36,413 nucleotides of DNA from Ignavibacteriaceae bacterium (GTDB taxonomy: Bacteria; Bacteroidota; Ignavibacteria; Ignavibacteriales; Ignavibacteriaceae). How positions within the stretch are numbered: position 1 is the first letter of the stretch; every line of letters begins with the position of its first letter. Under the pieces are notes generated by a model. It saw only the letters and a list, made by a program, of their open reading frames with translations, was not told the origin of the DNA and did not search any database. Location: assembly GCA_013042995.1 (NCBI GenBank), contig JABDPB010000114.1, positions 1 to 36,413 of the forward strand, read 5' to 3'. Shown one piece after another: positions 33,640-36,413 of this stretch. The position numbers and the translations under genes were made by a program.

Positions 33640-33780
33640 TACTTTCTTACTTCAATTTAACTTAGGATTTATTACAGTAGCAAAGTTAAAAATTAACAAT
33701 GAATTTATCTTAATGTTATTTGAATATTTAGTTAATGCTAAAACTGGCAAACAATATAAGATAAGTTTAAATGTATATAT

Positions 33781-34458
33781 TCAATCTCGATATTTTTTTT
33801 GAAAATAGTTGGAAACAAACTTATAGACAGGATTAGTCAATTCAATGCAGCTTCTCACCCATTTGTCTAAGTCCTTTTTAGTATCAACATCAATCAATTC
33901 ATTTAACAATTTTGATTGAAGATTTAAGGAATTAATTTTTTCTAAGGTTTTTTGTGTTACTGTTGATGTGCTCCATTCAATTCCTTCAAAAATTTCCGGG
34001 TAAAAATTATTCATCCCCAATAAATAGTATCCTCCATCAGAAGAAGGACCTAAAACACAATCGTAATTGTTTAAAGTTGAAAAAGCTTTTTCAATTATTT
34101 CTGTAGAAATATCGGGTATATCAGTTCCGATTATTATTGCTTTAGTGTAACCTTCACTAAAACATTTTTTAAATGATACAGACATTCGCCTTCCCAAATC
34201 GCTATCAATTTGCGGTCTAACTATAAATTTTTTTTTTGCCCATTCATATACTTTTTTAACTTCTTTTTCTCCAACACAAAAAATAAAAGGTTTTAAAGTG
34301 TTACTATTTATTTTTAATACTTCAGAAAAAATATGTTCTGCACAAACTCTATAAAACTCTGTTGCAAACTCTTCACCCAAATCTTTTGCAAGACGTGTTT
34401 TTACAAAACCCTTATCTGGGAATTTTGCAAAAATTATAATAGCACATTCGTTACTCAT
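33781..34458 (-). CDS. TIGR04282 family (DUF2064) transferase
   Basis: The 225-residue protein matches the nucleotidyltransferase-like TIGR04282/CofC-related group: IIIFAKFPDKGFVKTRLAKDLG, the central IIIGTDIPDIS, and VLGPSSDGGYYLLGMNN with its acidic site. ATG 34458 is taken as the start because it follows the GT2 stop by 1 bp; a TTG at 34482 would overlap that gene. Members are linked to arsenosugar and radical-SAM/selenodomain clusters. Here it is coupled to a GT2 gene; the pair probably makes a sugar conjugate, but the product is unknown. Confidence 0.85.
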   Translation of the reverse strand: MSNECAIIIFAKFPDKGFVKTRLAKDLGEEFATEFYRVCAEHIFSEVLKINSNTLKPFIFCVGEKEVKKVYEWAKKKFIVRPQIDSDLGRRMSVSFKKCFSEGYTKAIIIGTDIPDISTEIIEKAFSTLNNYDCVLGPSSDGGYYLLGMNNFYPEIFEGIEWSTSTVTQKTLEKINSLNLQSKLLNELIDVDTKKDLDKWVRSCIELTNPVYKFVSNYFQKKYRD

Positions 34459-34459
34459 C

Positions 34460-35143
34460 TTAATCTCTAAATATTTGGACAAAAATTGTTTTTAAAATTA
34501 TTAGGCTTGCCATAACAGAACCTTTAATTGTACCTGTAACTTTAGATTTACCTATTCTCTTGCGATAGCTGACAGGAACTTCCAGGATATTATATTTATT
34601 CTTTGCCGCTTTAATCTGCATTTCAACTGTCCAGCCAAACCATTTGTCTTTCATATTTAATTGAAGAAGTTTATCAAACTTAATTGCACGAAACGGACCG
34701 AGATCTGTGTATTTAACTTTCCAAAATATCTTTATTAAAAAACCTGCTATTAAACTTCCTATTCTGGATTGAAGAGGTAAAGCTCCCTTTTCTCTGTTAC
34801 CTAAAACTCTGCTGCCAAGTACAAAATCATAATTTTCCTTTTCGATCGGTTCAACTAACAGGTTTAGTTCATTCGGATAATCGCTATAATCTCCGTCTAA
34901 AAAAACCACAATCTCAAAGTCTTTACCCTGTAAATAATCAATTCCATTAAGGCAGGCTGCACCGTAGCCCATAACTGATTCGTGTAGCACTGTAGCACCG
35001 GCATTTTCAGCAGCTTTAACAGTTCCATCCGATGAGCAATTATTTACGACAACAATTTCTGTAATTTCTTTTGGTATATCTTCAATCACTTTTGCAATTG
35101 ATTGTTCTTCATTGTAGGCAGGTATTATAACAGCAATTTTCAT
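34460..35143 (-). CDS. Family 2 glycosyltransferase (DPM1-like)
   Basis: The 227-residue GT-A fold protein has IIPAYNEEQSIAKVIEDIP at the nucleotide-binding start, the metal-binding Asp83-Gly-Asp85 motif (FLDGDYSDYP), and SRVLGNREKGALPLQSRIGSLIAGFLIKI. The FGWTVEMQIKAAKNKYNILEVPVSYRKR stretch and the hydrophobic C-terminus (VMASLIILKTIFVQIF) resemble dolichyl/polyprenyl-phosphate glycosyltransferases. It is the promoter-proximal gene of the minus-strand group. Its acceptor is likely a polyprenyl phosphate or lipid, from family knowledge only. Confidence 0.88.
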   Translation of the reverse strand: MKIAVIIPAYNEEQSIAKVIEDIPKEITEIVVVNNCSSDGTVKAAENAGATVLHESVMGYGAACLNGIDYLQGKDFEIVVFLDGDYSDYPNELNLLVEPIEKENYDFVLGSRVLGNREKGALPLQSRIGSLIAGFLIKIFWKVKYTDLGPFRAIKFDKLLQLNMKDKWFGWTVEMQIKAAKNKYNILEVPVSYRKRIGKSKVTGTIKGSVMASLIILKTIFVQIFRD

Positions 35144-35684
35144 AATTAATTAGCGACAATCCTTTAAGTTAAATGCTTAATATTTATCAATATTATTATA
35201 ATACTAATCATTATACTATTCGGATAAAAAGATTACAAAAAATAAAATTTTCAAGTAATATTTACTCTTCGATATTTTCAATCAGATAAGTTTACACAGC
35301 TAGACGGCCATGGTACATATTATATCGTAACAACTAAGGTAAAAATAAATACCATAAAAATGTAAGAATACAACATTTGTAAATGCATTAAATGAATTCA
35401 ATGACTGCAAACATAAAGACTATTGAATTCTTTGCCATTTTAGTAATTCTTTCATCGGTTAAGCAAGTAATAAATAAGGGGGAACGGACAAAACAGATTT
35501 AATAGAATGAATATAGCTTATAATAGTTGGTATGATAGTTGTTTTTGAAACAAATGCAATTAATTTGTGCTGGTTGAGTCGAGATATACTGCAAAATCGG
35601 CACTCCATTTTTGTTTGATAAGCCCGAACAAATATTCCTATATTTGGCAACTAATTTTAAATAAGAAATTAATAGAGGACATAG
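35144..35684. other. 541-bp gene-poor AT-rich intergenic region
   Basis: This is the divergent space between the GT2 gene (minus) and the membrane protein gene (plus). I see no convincing coding region: the short minus-strand frame at 35459-35650 lacks an SD and any recognisable composition. It holds the inverted repeat at 35394-35430. Promoters for both flanking genes are expected here but no clear consensus was found. Confidence 0.5.
35394..35430. repeat. Inverted repeat GAATTCAAT ... ATTGAATTC
   Basis: Perfect 9-bp arms (35394-35402 and 35422-35430) are separated by 19 bp. The site lies within the gene-poor region, about 255 bp before the membrane protein gene. It could be an operator or a stem-loop; nothing else supports a role. 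Confidence 0.4.
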
Positions 35685-36413
35685 ATGTTAACAACAAAAA
35701 ATTCTCTTGAGAAAACGGGGAATAAACTTATTGATGCCCCAGATTTGATAAAAGATGGATTGGAAGAGGAGCTCGATAGTTATACACGTTCTGCGGTAAG
35801 CAACATCAGGTTTAACGTTGTTATTAAGCCTGCAATCATTTCCCTTGTAGCACTAATCGTTTCTTTCTTTCTAGATGTTTCAACAGTTCCGTTATTAGGT
35901 GATATAACTTTTGATCTTGCACGAAATCTTTTCCCTGGCTGGGAAGCACCAATAGAAACTTTTGAACCATTTAGCTTTTGGTGGTTACCGATATTTGCTT
36001 ATGCACTGTTTATTTTCATATCTTATCTTGCATACAACAAACTTAAAATAGAGATAATCAGAACACCGGCTTCTGAGACAATAGACAGGTTAATAGAAGC
36101 ATCGGCCAGTGTAATAGACTCAATTGCTACCGCACTCCCATTGATCGGTGCAGCAATTCTTTTAATTAGTATTACACTTGGGGAGGAAATCTTTTTAGGA
36201 TTATCTGTTCCGTTCGAAATTAAAGCATTGATAGTTCTTGCAATTGGTAAGTTATTTATTCCTGTGTTAGATCAGCTTGGTGTTGAATTTCAAAATGTGG
36301 TAAATCATGTCAGAGATATTCGCGATAAATATTTCTCACGAATCCAAATAGAAAGTTCCAAGAGCCTCTTAAAGCAGGTTAACCAAAGTGGATTGGGGTC
36401 TACAGCCCAAATG
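35685..36413 (+). CDS. Membrane protein of unknown function, 3' end missing
   Basis: An open frame of 243 codons runs from ATG 35685 (behind AGAGGA) to the right edge without a stop. The first about 40 residues are polar and acidic. Four membrane helices are predicted: about 45-63 (VVIKPAIISLVALIVSFFL), 97-117 (FSFWWLPIFAYALFIFISYLA), 143-165 (IDSIATALPLIGAAILLISI) and 178-197 (EIKALIVLAIGKLFIPVLD). A soluble, helical C-terminal segment follows (QNVVNHVRDIRDKYFSRI). I do not recognise the family; a distant MotA/TolQ/ExbB-like fold crossed my mind but the conserved motifs are absent. Confidence 0.75.
   Translation, partial: MLTTKNSLEKTGNKLIDAPDLIKDGLEEELDSYTRSAVSNIRFNVVIKPAIISLVALIVSFFLDVSTVPLLGDITFDLARNLFPGWEAPIETFEPFSFWWLPIFAYALFIFISYLAYNKLKIEIIRTPASETIDRLIEASASVIDSIATALPLIGAAILLISITLGEEIFLGLSVPFEIKALIVLAIGKLFIPVLDQLGVEFQNVVNHVRDIRDKYFSRIQIESSKSLLKQVNQSGLGSTAQM

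Noticed and set aside
35459-35650. Minus-strand 63-residue frame in the gene-poor region
   Set aside because: No SD, no recognisable domain, mixed composition; probably a chance open frame.
1-36413. CRISPR arrays, tRNA or rRNA genes, transposases, phage or toxin-antitoxin genes
   Set aside because: I looked for repeated spacers, cloverleaf-like CCA-ended stems and recombinase motifs, and found none convincing.
35685-36413. MotA/TolQ/ExbB identity for the right-edge membrane protein
   Set aside because: The helix pattern is only loosely similar and the conserved glycine/threonine motifs are missing.

Overview
The window reads as a chromosomal piece of a low-GC, Gram-negative bacterium of the Bacteroidota/Chlorobiota/Ignavibacteriota type, most likely an Ignavibacteria-like lineage. 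This is inferred from gene content (a PorV/PorQ-family outer-membrane protein, a TIGR04282 transferase next to a GT2, a bacilliredoxin beside an Rrf2 regulator, several lipoproteins and TolC/HlyD parts) and from the AT-rich, Asn/Lys/Ile-rich coding style; no rRNA or other phylogenetic marker is present. Many genes have Shine-Dalgarno sequences (AAAGGAG type), and several starts are TTG or GTG.

Layout. (1) 1-1322: the 3' part of a bacilliredoxin gene running off the left edge, an Rrf2-family Fe-S-type regulator, and a small secreted protein on the minus strand. (2) 1481-8494: one tightly packed operon, TetR regulator - HlyD lipoprotein adaptor - ABC ATPase - TolC - second ABC ATPase - two ABC-2 permeases. 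It is the YbhGFSR arrangement with the two-headed ATPase split in two and a TolC gene placed between the halves. A strong promoter overlaps a four-half-site operator array in front of it. (3) 8550-11726: a pyruvate-kinase-like protein with an unusual N-terminal extension and, 6 bp later, a membrane class III nucleotide cyclase. (4) 11775-12707 (minus): a lipoprotein carrying a short collagen-like Gly-X-Y run. (5) 12887-22462: a long co-directional run of a second membrane cyclase, a hotdog thioesterase, a methyltransferase, an AEC transporter, a DUF2721 protein, a thiamine-binding UPF0045 protein and the complete seven-gene mrp cation/proton antiporter operon. (6) 22695-27898: a secreted LecA-like lectin domain protein, phosphoglycerate mutase, a two-RCK potassium channel, an SRPBCC protein, a methyltransferase, a DinB protein and a NYN-domain nuclease. 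(7) 27961-30493: a lipoprotein amide hydrolase broken by one extra base in a G run, bracketed by two diverged direct copies of an approximately 180-bp leader; the second copy is the leader and gene start of a secreted TPR protein. (8) 30703-32359: a STAS/SEC14-like small protein and a PorV/PorQ-family barrel. (9) 32356-35143 (minus): response regulator, TlpA-like thioredoxin, a small membrane protein, a TIGR04282 transferase and a GT2 glycosyltransferase. (10) 35685-36413: the first 243 codons of an uncharacterised four-helix membrane protein leaving the right edge.

Most of the window is ordinary chromosome. The parts most worth a second look are the split ABC exporter, whose two ATPases carry complementary defects (one lacks the H-loop His, the other has an altered signature motif); the direct repeats around the frameshifted hydrolase; and the two operator-like arrays. 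I saw no tRNA, rRNA, CRISPR array, transposase or phage gene. I cannot claim a clearly new defence or mobile system here.
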